Source: Bog-756 sp963703145 (GTDB lineage: Bacteria; Actinomycetota; Acidimicrobiia; Acidimicrobiales; RAAP-2). From it: a stretch of DNA of 64,000 nt. The translations under genes were made by a program, and so were the position numbers. Below the pieces are notes generated by a model. That model was not told where the DNA came from. It saw nothing but the letters and a program-made list of their open reading frames with translations, and did no database searches. The stretch is from contig OY969793.1 of assembly GCA_963703145.1 (NCBI GenBank), positions 682,001 through 746,000 of the forward strand, written 5' to 3'. This document shows positions 1-7,793 of the stretch, piece after piece; position 1 is the stretch's first letter, and the number at the start of each line of letters is the position of its first letter.

Positions 1-1
1 C

Positions 2-2338
2 CGCGGCCGTGCCCACCTGGCCTGTCTGGCCATCATCGTGGGCCTCACGGTGGCCTGGTTCTTCCCCTTGTTCCAGGGAAGCTCCTACTCAGCGGTGCCG
101 GGGTACGAGAACGCCGTCTACCCGTGGGCGGCGTCGAGCAACGGACAGACCTTCTATCCGCAATCCGATCAGGCCGCCCTCAGCCTGCCCTGGCAGACCA
201 CGCTGTCCAACTCCCTCAAGCACGGCTCGATCCCACTCTGGAACAACGAGTCCTTCGGCGGGCAGCCTCTCTTCGCGAACGGCTCGAGCGCTTTGGCCTA
301 CCCGCCACGCCTGATCCTGGCCAAGACGGTGAGCCCGACCACGGCATACAACGTGCTGTCGTTCCTCCACGTCCTGTTGGCCGGCGTGTTCACCTACTGG
401 CTACTCGCCGACCTCGAGCTGAGCCCGTTGGCGGCACTGTTCGGTGCGGTGGCGTGGATGTTCGGCGCCTACACACTCGGGTGGCTCGAGCTGGAGGTGG
501 TGGCCCCACTGTTCGCCTGGTTGCCAGCCGGCCTGGTCACCATGCGACGGGCCGTCCTCGGCTCCCGTCGGTGGGTGGTGCCCGCCGCGGCCAGCATCGC
601 CATGTTGCTGGTATCGACGCACCTCCTGTTCGCGGACATCAGCGCGGTGGTCATCTGTCTCTACGGTGCCTGCCTGGCCCTGGCGCTGCTGGTCCCCAAA
701 TGGCGCCGGACCCACAGCTGGCGAGCATTCGACGCGCCGGCCAAGGCGGCAGGGAGCGCGGTACTCGGCATCGGGTTGGCCGCCTTCGTCCTGGTGCCCA
801 CGGCCTCGGTGCTGAGCGACATCTCCCGCCAGACGCTGACCTTCTCCCAGGTGACCCAGGGGTACAACCTGACCTTCGCCGACCTCCGGTACGCCCTGTG
901 GCCCGCGCCGCTCCCAGTGACCACCGCCGAGATGCAGTGGGGACTGGGCTTCGCCGGCACCATCACGGCGGTCCTGGCCGTCATCGGGCTGTTTTTGCGC
1001 CGGTCCGGTGCTGGCCTCGGCCGCGGGCTCGCCATCGGGGGGCTGCTGGTGGCCCTCGGCGGGCCAGTGGGCTACGTGGCGTTCCTGGTCATCCCAGGGC
1101 TCAACGTGTTCCACCCCTACTCGCGCATGCTCTTCGTGTTCGACCTCGGACTGGCGGTGCTGGGTGCCGTGGGTCTGGATGCTGTGATGCGTTGGATCGC
1201 CGGTCGCCAGCCGGCTACGCACGAATCGCCGCCACGCCATGACGGTGCAGGCTCTGGGTACACGGCGCGCTGGTGGATCTCGCGGGGTGTCGCCGTGGTG
1301 CTCATCGGGGTGACCGCGTACCAGTTGGGCTCTTACGGTCGATCGATCAACCCGCCGTTCCTGCCGACCACTGCCCACTATGAGCTCCGCACCACCCCGC
1401 TGATCTCTGCGCTCAAGGGTCCCAATACAGGCATTGCCGGCTGGTCGAACCGCGTCCTGCCGGCCAACTACTCGACCGGCCCGTTCGAGAGCCCCATGCT
1501 CGATTCCGACGATCCCCTCATCTTCGGCATCGACAGCGCCAACGGTTACGACAGTTCGGTGCCCACCCGCACGGTCGACCTCTGGCGGGTGGTAGCCGGC
1601 GAGGCCCCCGACGAGGTGGTGGCGACCAAGCTCGACGGCGCGTTCGACCCGACCTACAACGCCCGCATCACCCGCTTCGACCTCCTTCCCCGGCTCGGTG
1701 TCAACCAGCTCGCCCTCACCCCCCTGGCTGCCGCCCAGTCCTCGGTGACCAACGAGATCCAGTCGTTGGGCTGGAAGCCGACCTATTCCGGCCCGGATGG
1801 GAGCCTGTTCACCTGGAGCGGTGCCCCGACGGGTCCGACGGTGGTGTTCAACTCCCGGCATGTGGCCAGTGACGCTGCCGCACTCAGCGCCTTCACTGAT
1901 CCGGCGTTCGACTATCACCACGAGGTGATTCTCCAGGGCACGGGTACCGCGACCGCCGAGCCGGGCGGCACCTTCACCATTCACTCGGCCCACCAGGGGG
2001 TGAACGGCGCCCAGGTCACCGTGGAGTCGTCCAAGGCGGGGTGGCTGGTCATCCCCGATATGTGGGACCCGGGATGGACGGCGACGGTCAACGGGTCCTC
2101 GGCCACGGTTGAGCGGGCCAACTTCAACCAGCAGGCGGTGGCGGTGCCGGCCGGCACCTCGACGGTGGTGCTGACCTACCGACCGGTCGGGCTGACCAAG
2201 GGGATGATCATCAGTGGTACCTCGGTGCTGGTGTGCGTCGGGCTGTTGGCCTGGCCCACTCGCCGATCCCGCCGATCCATGCCCGAAGGAACCTACCGGC
2301 GGTATCCGGCGGTGGAGAAGATTCCCGAGCCCGTCTAG
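2..2338 (+). CDS. YfhO-like multi-TM membrane protein, 5' end outside window
   Basis: Large membrane protein of the YfhO/GT-C-like group, presumed to act in glycosylation of surface polymers; the substrate is unknown. The frame is open to the window edge, so the true start probably lies upstream; the first internal ATG is at 38. From that ATG (766 aa) the luminal motif PLWNNESFGGQPLFANG sits at about residues 66-82, as is usual in YfhO proteins. It is followed by about ten hydrophobic segments, a soluble C-terminal beta-rich region and a last TM near residue 735. It lies 43 bp before the next plus-strand gene, so the two may be co-transcribed. A full-length relative with the same architecture lies at 7794-10238. 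The family call is good; activity is inferred. Confidence 0.8.
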   Translation, partial: RGRAHLACLAIIVGLTVAWFFPLFQGSSYSAVPGYENAVYPWAASSNGQTFYPQSDQAALSLPWQTTLSNSLKHGSIPLWNNESFGGQPLFANGSSALAYPPRLILAKTVSPTTAYNVLSFLHVLLAGVFTYWLLADLELSPLAALFGAVAWMFGAYTLGWLELEVVAPLFAWLPAGLVTMRRAVLGSRRWVVPAAASIAMLLVSTHLLFADISAVVICLYGACLALALLVPKWRRTHSWRAFDAPAKAAGSAVLGIGLAAFVLVPTASVLSDISRQTLTFSQVTQGYNLTFADLRYALWPAPLPVTTAEMQWGLGFAGTITAVLAVIGLFLRRSGAGLGRGLAIGGLLVALGGPVGYVAFLVIPGLNVFHPYSRMLFVFDLGLAVLGAVGLDAVMRWIAGRQPATHESPPRHDGAGSGYTARWWISRGVAVVLIGVTAYQLGSYGRSINPPFLPTTAHYELRTTPLISALKGPNTGIAGWSNRVLPANYSTGPFESPMLDSDDPLIFGIDSANGYDSSVPTRTVDLWRVVAGEAPDEVVATKLDGAFDPTYNARITRFDLLPRLGVNQLALTPLAAAQSSVTNEIQSLGWKPTYSGPDGSLFTWSGAPTGPTVVFNSRHVASDAAALSAFTDPAFDYHHEVILQGTGTATAEPGGTFTIHSAHQGVNGAQVTVESSKAGWLVIPDMWDPGWTATVNGSSATVERANFNQQAVAVPAGTSTVVLTYRPVGLTKGMIISGTSVLVCVGLLAWPTRRSRRSMPEGTYRRYPAVEKIPEPV

Positions 2339-2381
2339 CGGCGGCGGGAGCCTGAGCGGGGCTGAATTAGAGTGACACCCA

Positions 2382-2822
2382 GTGCCGGAGCAGATCGCGG
2401 GAGGCTCACAAGGCGTAGAGGGCGGTGCTCCGGGTGTCGGCCCCCGTCACCTGTCTCGGCGAGCCTCGACGTCCTTCCTTGTTGGGCGCGTGATTTTGGT
2501 CGTGGTGGCGGTGTCGGCGCTCGGCTGGACTGCGGTGCAGTCGATCCGGACGACCACCGATCTCACCAAGGCGAGCGCGGTGGCCGACGCCCGGTACTCC
2601 TACGACCAGCAGACCTGCCTGCAGGCCGCCGTCCGGCGGGAGCTCCCGAAGGGCGTACCGGTCATCGTCAGGGCTACCGGCTATCAGGAATACCTGTTGA
2701 TCCAGTACCTGACGCTGTGGGACATGCCTGTGAGCTCGAAAAGCCACGCCCACTACGCCGTGTCGGTCGTTTCCCGCCAGGGCGGTTGCCAGGGTCTGGC
2801 CCTCATGGTGGTCCGTAGGTGA
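2382..2822 (+). CDS. Hypothetical single-TM protein
   Basis: Not recognised. The 146-residue product starts with GTG. It has a basic N-terminus, one hydrophobic segment at about residues 36-50 and a soluble tail of about 95 residues with two cysteines that could form a disulfide outside the membrane. Its last four bases (GTGA) overlap the start of the downstream 498-residue membrane protein, which is strong evidence for translational coupling and for this reading frame. It may be an accessory subunit of that membrane protein. An internal start closer to the hydrophobic segment is possible because the first 25 residues are low in predicted structure. Confidence 0.6.
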   Translation: MPEQIAGGSQGVEGGAPGVGPRHLSRRASTSFLVGRVILVVVAVSALGWTAVQSIRTTTDLTKASAVADARYSYDQQTCLQAAVRRELPKGVPVIVRATGYQEYLLIQYLTLWDMPVSSKSHAHYAVSVVSRQGGCQGLALMVVRR

Positions 2823-4315
2823 TCGTTCCGCTCTTGGAGACCGTCGGACTGCTGCTCGCGGTGGGCCTGCTCCCCACGGTCACGATGGTGGGTGCGCGGC
2901 CGGTCCTGGTATTTCTGGCGCCCCTGGGCGGGGCACTGGTCGCCGCACTTGCAGCCGAGCTGGAACTGGCAGTTGGAGGGGACCTGTTGGGTTGGTTCGT
3001 GCCACTGGCGGTGGCGGCAAATGTGGCCGCCGCCGTCGTGCTGGGCTGGCGCTGGCGGATCAATAACCGACCGTTGACCGACCCTGACCTTATCGCCGTA
3101 CCGAGTGCTGGGGAAAGGGGCCGGCACCAGTGGGTGTGGGCGATCGTGACGGTGGTAGTCGTGGCCGCGGCAGCACTCTGGCCGCTTCAGGCCTTGCGGG
3201 CGCCGGCCATCGGCTTCGATGCCAACGCCATCTGGCTCCTCCACTCCTTGTTCATCTACGGCGGTCACTCGGCGATGCTGGCGCCGCTGCACAACCGGTT
3301 GTATCTCCCTTCCAACCTCGATTACCCACCGCTCGTGCCGGCCAGCGGGGCACTGGCCTTCGTCGTCAAGGGGTCATCCGACCTCGATCTCGGTGTGGCG
3401 GTGACCTCGGTCCTCGGGGTCTGCGGCATGGGCGTCCTGGCCTGCGGCATCGCCGAGGTGCCCGGTCGTGACCCGTCGGTCCGCGGTCGGCTGGGAGCCT
3501 TGGCCGCCGGTGCAGCCGTCTGCCTGATCGGCTTCGGGATCGCCAGTCCATTTGCTGTGACCGGCTTCGCCGACCTGGCCTGGGCCGCCCCCGCAGTCGC
3601 CGCCACGGTCTACGGACTGGTGCTTCCCCGAAGTCACCGCAACCTGGCGGTGGCGTGGCTGGCCGCCACCGTTGCGGCGCTGAGTAAGAACGAAGGACTC
3701 ACCACTGCCCTCGTGTTGTTCGTCCTGGTGGCCATCCGATACGGGTCGGGCCCGGCGGCGTCTCGTTGGCGGCGTTGGTGTCTCACCGGCCTGGTGGCGG
3801 TCGTCCTGGTCCTGCCGGCCGCCAGCTGGAGTGTGATCATCCGTCACTACGGAATCCGTAGCGACTTCTTCGCCTCGGGGGGCCGGGAGTCGGTGGCCTA
3901 CCGCGTCGGGCCCACGGTAGACGCCTTCGGGCACTATCTCGGCATCGCCCCAGTGGCCGCAGTGGTGGCGCTCCTCGGCATCGTCTTCCTGCGACAGCGC
4001 CGGCGTGACCTCGGACTAGGCGCACCGGGGTGGCTGTGGGGGGTGACCGTCGCCTACCTGGCCATCTTGTTCTTCACCTACGTCGTCGGGGCGCCCGATA
4101 TCCATTGGTGGCTGTCCTCCAGTGCCAACCGGTCGACGATCTTTGCCCAGCTGGCCCTCTACGCTGACCTAGCGATGTGGGTGGCGGTGGTTGCTGCCGC
4201 TGTGCCGAGCAATGCGGTGCCGAACCCGTCCGAGTTGCAGACGCCAGCTCAGCAGGTTGACCGACAGGGCATCCTTGCCCCTGGAGCGACTGGCTCTCGG
4301 GGTACGACTATCTAG
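2819..4315 (+). CDS. Multi-TM membrane protein, GT-C glycosyltransferase-like
   Basis: Polytopic membrane protein of 498 aa with about 11 hydrophobic segments. The luminal stretch around residues 135-165 (GFDANAIWLLHSLFIYGG and then NRLYLPSNLDYPPLVPASGAL) has the acidic and proline/tyrosine-rich character of lipid-sugar-using GT-C enzymes. The GTG start overlaps the stop of the preceding gene by 4 bp (GTGA). Its TAG stop at 4313-4315 shares the bases CTAG with the stop of the convergent gene at 4312. A role in transferring sugars from polyprenyl-phosphate donors is inferred from family shape and from neighbouring glycosyltransferases; no donor or acceptor can be assigned. Confidence 0.65.
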   Translation: MIVPLLETVGLLLAVGLLPTVTMVGARPVLVFLAPLGGALVAALAAELELAVGGDLLGWFVPLAVAANVAAAVVLGWRWRINNRPLTDPDLIAVPSAGERGRHQWVWAIVTVVVVAAAALWPLQALRAPAIGFDANAIWLLHSLFIYGGHSAMLAPLHNRLYLPSNLDYPPLVPASGALAFVVKGSSDLDLGVAVTSVLGVCGMGVLACGIAEVPGRDPSVRGRLGALAAGAAVCLIGFGIASPFAVTGFADLAWAAPAVAATVYGLVLPRSHRNLAVAWLAATVAALSKNEGLTTALVLFVLVAIRYGSGPAASRWRRWCLTGLVAVVLVLPAASWSVIIRHYGIRSDFFASGGRESVAYRVGPTVDAFGHYLGIAPVAAVVALLGIVFLRQRRRDLGLGAPGWLWGVTVAYLAILFFTYVVGAPDIHWWLSSSANRSTIFAQLALYADLAMWVAVVAAAVPSNAVPNPSELQTPAQQVDRQGILAPGATGSRGTTI

Positions 4316-6207
4316 CCGACGCCATGCCAATCAGCCCAAATGGCATAAGAACCCGAGGCAGTCGTGGGCAGTCCCAATGCATCGGTGAACAGCGCAACGA
4401 CCGGTCCGCTTCCTTGCAGTGAACGGTCCACAATGACAAGACGAACGCCGTAGTGCGAGACGGCCCATCTTGTGGAGGCAATCAGGGCCGGAGTCACGGA
4501 GGACGATGCTCGTCCATACCAGTGAACACCCTCCTGGGAGGCCAGGAACCGCTGCAGGTCGTGAGGCTGCATGCGGCCGGGTGACACGGCTCCTCGGCCG
4601 TCGGCCCCGCGTACATAGACATAGCCTCCAAAGATGCGAAACCTGTAGTCGCTGCTGGCTTGCCAGAACATCGGCTCGATGATGTAGGCCGTGCTGTATG
4701 GATAAGTCAGAGCGATCGGGTCGTTACCGGGAATGGACCGGACCACCGAAGGGGGAAGGGCAACCATCGGTGGGGACGTGTATGGCCACCGTGGAAATTG
4801 CGTCAGGACTACAAGTACGGTGATAGTGATCACCCCTGCGATGGCTGTGTTCCGGGCCGACGTTGGCGATCGAGCGGCATGCAGGGCTCGTCGCCAGATG
4901 CCTTCTTCGCGAAGATCATCGAGTCCGAAGGCGATGGTGGCGGCGATCAGCGCACCGGTCTCGAAATTGAATCGGCTCGGAAGCAGGTCATTGAGGAATG
5001 GGAGCTGGCCAAGTACCCAGTAGGGAAGGGGAATGTGGGTGTCGGTCCCGTTCACGATCAGATACGGACCGAAGGAAAGAAGCACCGACACGAGGAGCAG
5101 CGCTGCCGTCAGCTGCATCCGAGGGCTACGGCGGGACCGCCAGACGACATAGCCGATGACAGCGATTAGCCCAATGCCAACATAGCCACCGGCCTCTGTC
5201 GAGCCGATGCCACCGACCAGTCGAGACACAGTTGTGTGGAAGTCAACCGGCGCCCGCTGCAGCGGACCCGGGACCACGAGGCTCAGCAAGTCGTTGTGGA
5301 ACGGATTAGCGAATGTGTAGGTCGATCCCTTCACGTGTTGGGGTCCACCTATAAGAAGCCAGACTGGGTACGCCAGCACTACAAAACACGTTGCGGACGC
5401 GATGCCAAGTGCTCTCGCCGACGAATGGAGGGCCGCTGACACCTCCCGTCGGCGGCGTAGCGCCATCAGCACTAGTGCGATGGCGGCAAACAGTCCGAGA
5501 CTGGCCACGAGCTCGGGGGAGATGAGGTACTGGAAGGCCACGAGCACGCCGAGGAGAATGCCGCGTCGCAACGGTGATCGACGGTCCCTGACGATTGAGA
5601 CCACCACGCCCACGATCAGTGGCGGGATGGGGAGAAACGCCAGCTGTGGGTGGGCTTGGGTCTGTCCCACCATGTACGGAGAGAAACCGTAGAGAAGGCC
5701 CCCGAGTGCGGCCCCAGGTTGCCAGACTCGCCATCTACGGAGGACGAGAAACGCGGCCGTGGCTGAGATCGGCATGCCAACGAGCAGCAAGATGTTGGCG
5801 GCAATCAACGGGCTGCCGAAGAGGACCAGGGGAGTGGCCAGGATCCCCAACAATGGTGCTTCCGTGTTCTGGGCCAAGTTCACGCCCGTTGGCACGTTCA
5901 TGTCGTTGGTCCAAAATGGGTTCAGGCCGTGGGACAGGGCGTGTGGGACCCAGCCCACGAACCATTGGAACTCAACGAAGTCCCCTTGGTCGCCGAAAAT
6001 ATGAACCGTCAGGAATGGCAGAGCCGGCCAGAATGCGGCAAGACCGAGCGCGCAGTAGCCCGCAATAACGAGTATGGGGAGGAGAACCCCGCGTGGACCG
6101 GATGGAGACCCCCATGGCGGAGAGCGCCCCCCGGAGACGGCATCGTCCCCGAATGCATCGGGGGTCGTTGAGTCTCCCACCCGATCCACCGGTGCCCATT
6201 GGGACAA
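4312..6207 (-). CDS. Large multi-TM membrane protein, GT-C-like
   Basis: 631 aa with many hydrophobic segments and a C-terminal soluble domain of about 170 residues. The first luminal loop (about residues 70-115) carries FGDQGDFVEFQWFVGW, then HGLNPFWTNDMNVPTGVNL. The same pattern, HGLNP...P.GVNLL.NT, occurs in the 681-residue protein at 48130, so the two are paralogs. The best-supported start is TTG at 6207, with AGGCGG a few bases upstream and 10 bp after the stop of the methyltransferase part of the upstream gene. GTG codons at residues 7 and 10 are alternatives. It is probably a glycosyltransferase or glycan-modifying protein of the envelope; the exact reaction is unknown. Confidence 0.65.
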   Translation of the reverse strand: MSQWAPVDRVGDSTTPDAFGDDAVSGGRSPPWGSPSGPRGVLLPILVIAGYCALGLAAFWPALPFLTVHIFGDQGDFVEFQWFVGWVPHALSHGLNPFWTNDMNVPTGVNLAQNTEAPLLGILATPLVLFGSPLIAANILLLVGMPISATAAFLVLRRWRVWQPGAALGGLLYGFSPYMVGQTQAHPQLAFLPIPPLIVGVVVSIVRDRRSPLRRGILLGVLVAFQYLISPELVASLGLFAAIALVLMALRRRREVSAALHSSARALGIASATCFVVLAYPVWLLIGGPQHVKGSTYTFANPFHNDLLSLVVPGPLQRAPVDFHTTVSRLVGGIGSTEAGGYVGIGLIAVIGYVVWRSRRSPRMQLTAALLLVSVLLSFGPYLIVNGTDTHIPLPYWVLGQLPFLNDLLPSRFNFETGALIAATIAFGLDDLREEGIWRRALHAARSPTSARNTAIAGVITITVLVVLTQFPRWPYTSPPMVALPPSVVRSIPGNDPIALTYPYSTAYIIEPMFWQASSDYRFRIFGGYVYVRGADGRGAVSPGRMQPHDLQRFLASQEGVHWYGRASSSVTPALIASTRWAVSHYGVRLVIVDRSLQGSGPVVALFTDALGLPTTASGSYAIWADWHGVG

Positions 6208-6217
6208 TTGCCGCCTG

Positions 6218-7039
6218 TCAGCCAGAATCCCGAGTCACTTTTGCCTCAATGATGAATTGGTAGGCGAACATGGTTGGCCACACGCTCACCAGGAGCTGAT
6301 TGGCCAGGCGCAACCAGCGGGCGATGGTCCCCTTTACGCCAAGTGCGTCCAAGGGGAGCCCAACCGGCTCGATCCGCGTGATCGTGAAGCCCCGTCGACC
6401 AATGAGCTTGGTGATGCTCCGCCGGGTGAAGAAGCGGAGGTGGGTGGCGTCCAGGATGCCACGCTGGTCGTAGTCGAACATCCCGGCCATCGATCGGAAC
6501 CGCGGGTACCAGTGGGCCACGTTCGGCACGCAGAAGATGGCGGTTCCGTCCGGTGACACCACCTCTTTGACTTGGTTCATCATGGTCCCGGGGCTGACCA
6601 GGTGCTCAAGGACATCGGCGGCCAGAACCACATCGAAGCCGACACCGGCCTCGGGTGGGATCCCGTCGTTGAGGTCGGCCCGGTAGAAGGCGTCGGTCCG
6701 GTCCTCGATGCCTTCGAATTCGTGGACGTCGACGCCGGTGACGTGGTGCCCCATGGACCGCAGTCGCTCGTCCAACAGCCCGCTCGAGCACCCGAGGTCG
6801 AGCACCTTGCTCGCGGGCCTCGATCCCAGCATGGTGGTGATCCGGCCGTGTGAGCTGTCCTCGTTGGGCTTGAGTTCGTACTCCTCACTCAACGCGATCC
6901 GGCTGCCGTCCCCGAATCCGGCCTTCTGCAGCCGGTAGGCAATGACGTCGCGCGTGACGTCGGCGGCGTACCCGACGCCGTCGACGTAGCAGATCTCGTC
7001 GCCGTAGTAGGTCGGGATGGGCACCTCGGCGATGCGCAT
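6218..7039 (-). CDS. Class I SAM-dependent methyltransferase domain (C-terminal half of frameshifted gene)
   Basis: SAM-dependent methyltransferase domain. VLDLGCSSGLLDERL (about residues 79-93 from the ATG at 7039) is motif I for SAM binding. VTGVDVHEFE follows as motif II, and DVVLAADVLEHL as the post-II acidic motif. The FCVPNVAHWYPRF segment is common in sugar and glycolipid methyltransferases. The frame is open upstream of 7039 to about 7196 and there encodes the end of a GT2 domain, so 7039 is an internal ATG and not the native start. Whether this half is translated alone is unknown. Its stop is 10 bp before the next minus-strand gene. Confidence 0.7.
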   Translation of the reverse strand: MRIAEVPIPTYYGDEICYVDGVGYAADVTRDVIAYRLQKAGFGDGSRIALSEEYELKPNEDSSHGRITTMLGSRPASKVLDLGCSSGLLDERLRSMGHHVTGVDVHEFEGIEDRTDAFYRADLNDGIPPEAGVGFDVVLAADVLEHLVSPGTMMNQVKEVVSPDGTAIFCVPNVAHWYPRFRSMAGMFDYDQRGILDATHLRFFTRRSITKLIGRRGFTITRIEPVGLPLDALGVKGTIARWLRLANQLLVSVWPTMFAYQFIIEAKVTRDSG

Positions 7040-7661
7040 GCCGGCGTCGTGAAGCTGGATGATGATCTGGGTGTCGAAGTTGAAGCCGTCGGCATTCCGC
7101 TCGAAGGGGATCTGCTTGAGGGCGTTGACTGAGTATGCCCGGTAGCCGGAGTGGAACTCCGACAGGTTGGTCCCGAGCGTGGCGTTCTCGAACCGCGGAC
7201 AGCACCCGGTTGCCGGCGTACTTGTAGAGCGGCATGCCGCCCTTTCGGGCTGCGCCCTTGATCATGATCCGCGAACCGAAGACGGCGTCGGCATCACCGG
7301 CGACGAGAGGGGCCACCATGTCGGGGAGGGACTCAGGCGCATACTGCCCGTCGCCGTGGAGCATGACGACGATGTCGAGTCCGTGCTCGATGGCCAGCTC
7401 GTAGCCGGCCTTCTGGTTCCCGCCGTAGCCCAGGTTGTGGGGCTGGCGGATCACGGTGATGGGCAGGTCCGACAGCTGCTGGTAGCCCAATCCGACCAGG
7501 TAGGTCGAATCATCGCTGTGATCGTCACTGACGATCACCTCTTCGATGTCGGCCCGGATCGAGTCGGGGATACGGTCGAGCACGCTGGCGAGCGTGGTGG
7601 CGGCGTTGTAGGCGACCACCAGAATTCCAATCCTGAGCCGTTGGCCGGCAGGCACGGGCAT
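6885..7661 (-). CDS. GT2 glycosyltransferase domain (N-terminal half of frameshifted gene)
   Basis: Family 2 glycosyltransferase domain that would transfer a nucleotide sugar in the cytoplasm, probably to a polyprenyl or glycan acceptor. Residues 11-17 read ILVVAYN, then VSDDHSDDST at about 44-53, then HGDGQY at about 101-106 with the metal-binding acidic pair. The sequence is normal to about residue 155 (KYAGNRVLS, nucleotide about 7197). Beyond that this frame is arginine-rich and has no family resemblance, so only 7197-7661 is authentic coding in this frame. ATG at 7661 has GGAAGGA just upstream. It heads a run of minus-strand genes continuing to 4312. Confidence 0.7.
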   Translation of the reverse strand: MPVPAGQRLRIGILVVAYNAATTLASVLDRIPDSIRADIEEVIVSDDHSDDSTYLVGLGYQQLSDLPITVIRQPHNLGYGGNQKAGYELAIEHGLDIVVMLHGDGQYAPESLPDMVAPLVAGDADAVFGSRIMIKGAARKGGMPLYKYAGNRVLSAVRERHARDQPVGVPLRLPGILSQRPQADPLRAECRRLQLRHPDHHPASRRRHAHRRGAHPDLLRRRDLLRRRRRVRRRRHARRHCLPAAEGRIRGRQPDRVE

Positions 7662-7793
7662 AGGTCCTTCCAGTTGTGTTGCGGCCAGCGTATTCCCATG
7701 ACGGGGAGGGGTGTGGCCACCATCGCTCCGCCCGACTGAGGCTGGTGGCTTCGACGGCTTCTAGGAGGGAGACGTGGCGTTGAGAGCCGACCC

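Larger units (their letters stand above)
6218..7661 (-). pseudogene. Frameshifted bifunctional GT2 glycosyltransferase / SAM methyltransferase
   Basis: One gene split in two by an apparent single extra base at about 7193-7199. On the minus strand the GT2 frame reads YKYAGNRVLS and then turns into arginine-rich nonsense. From the same point the next frame reads FENATLGTNLSEFHSGY, a normal continuation of a polyprenyl-type GT2, and runs on into AGMRIAEVPIPTYYGDE and a complete class I methyltransferase. Fused GT2-methyltransferases of this order are known in actinobacteria. Either the gene is inactivated in this strain or the base is a sequencing error. The two halves are described separately below. 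Confidence 0.75.

Noticed and set aside
401..1993. 530-codon minus-strand open frame
   Set aside because: Shadow of the YfhO-like gene: very Arg/Gly/His-rich, no motifs, and the plus-strand frame has clear TM segments.
7193..7199. Programmed ribosomal frameshift joining the GT2 and methyltransferase
   Set aside because: No slippery heptamer or following pseudoknot is obvious at the junction; an indel or sequencing error is simpler.
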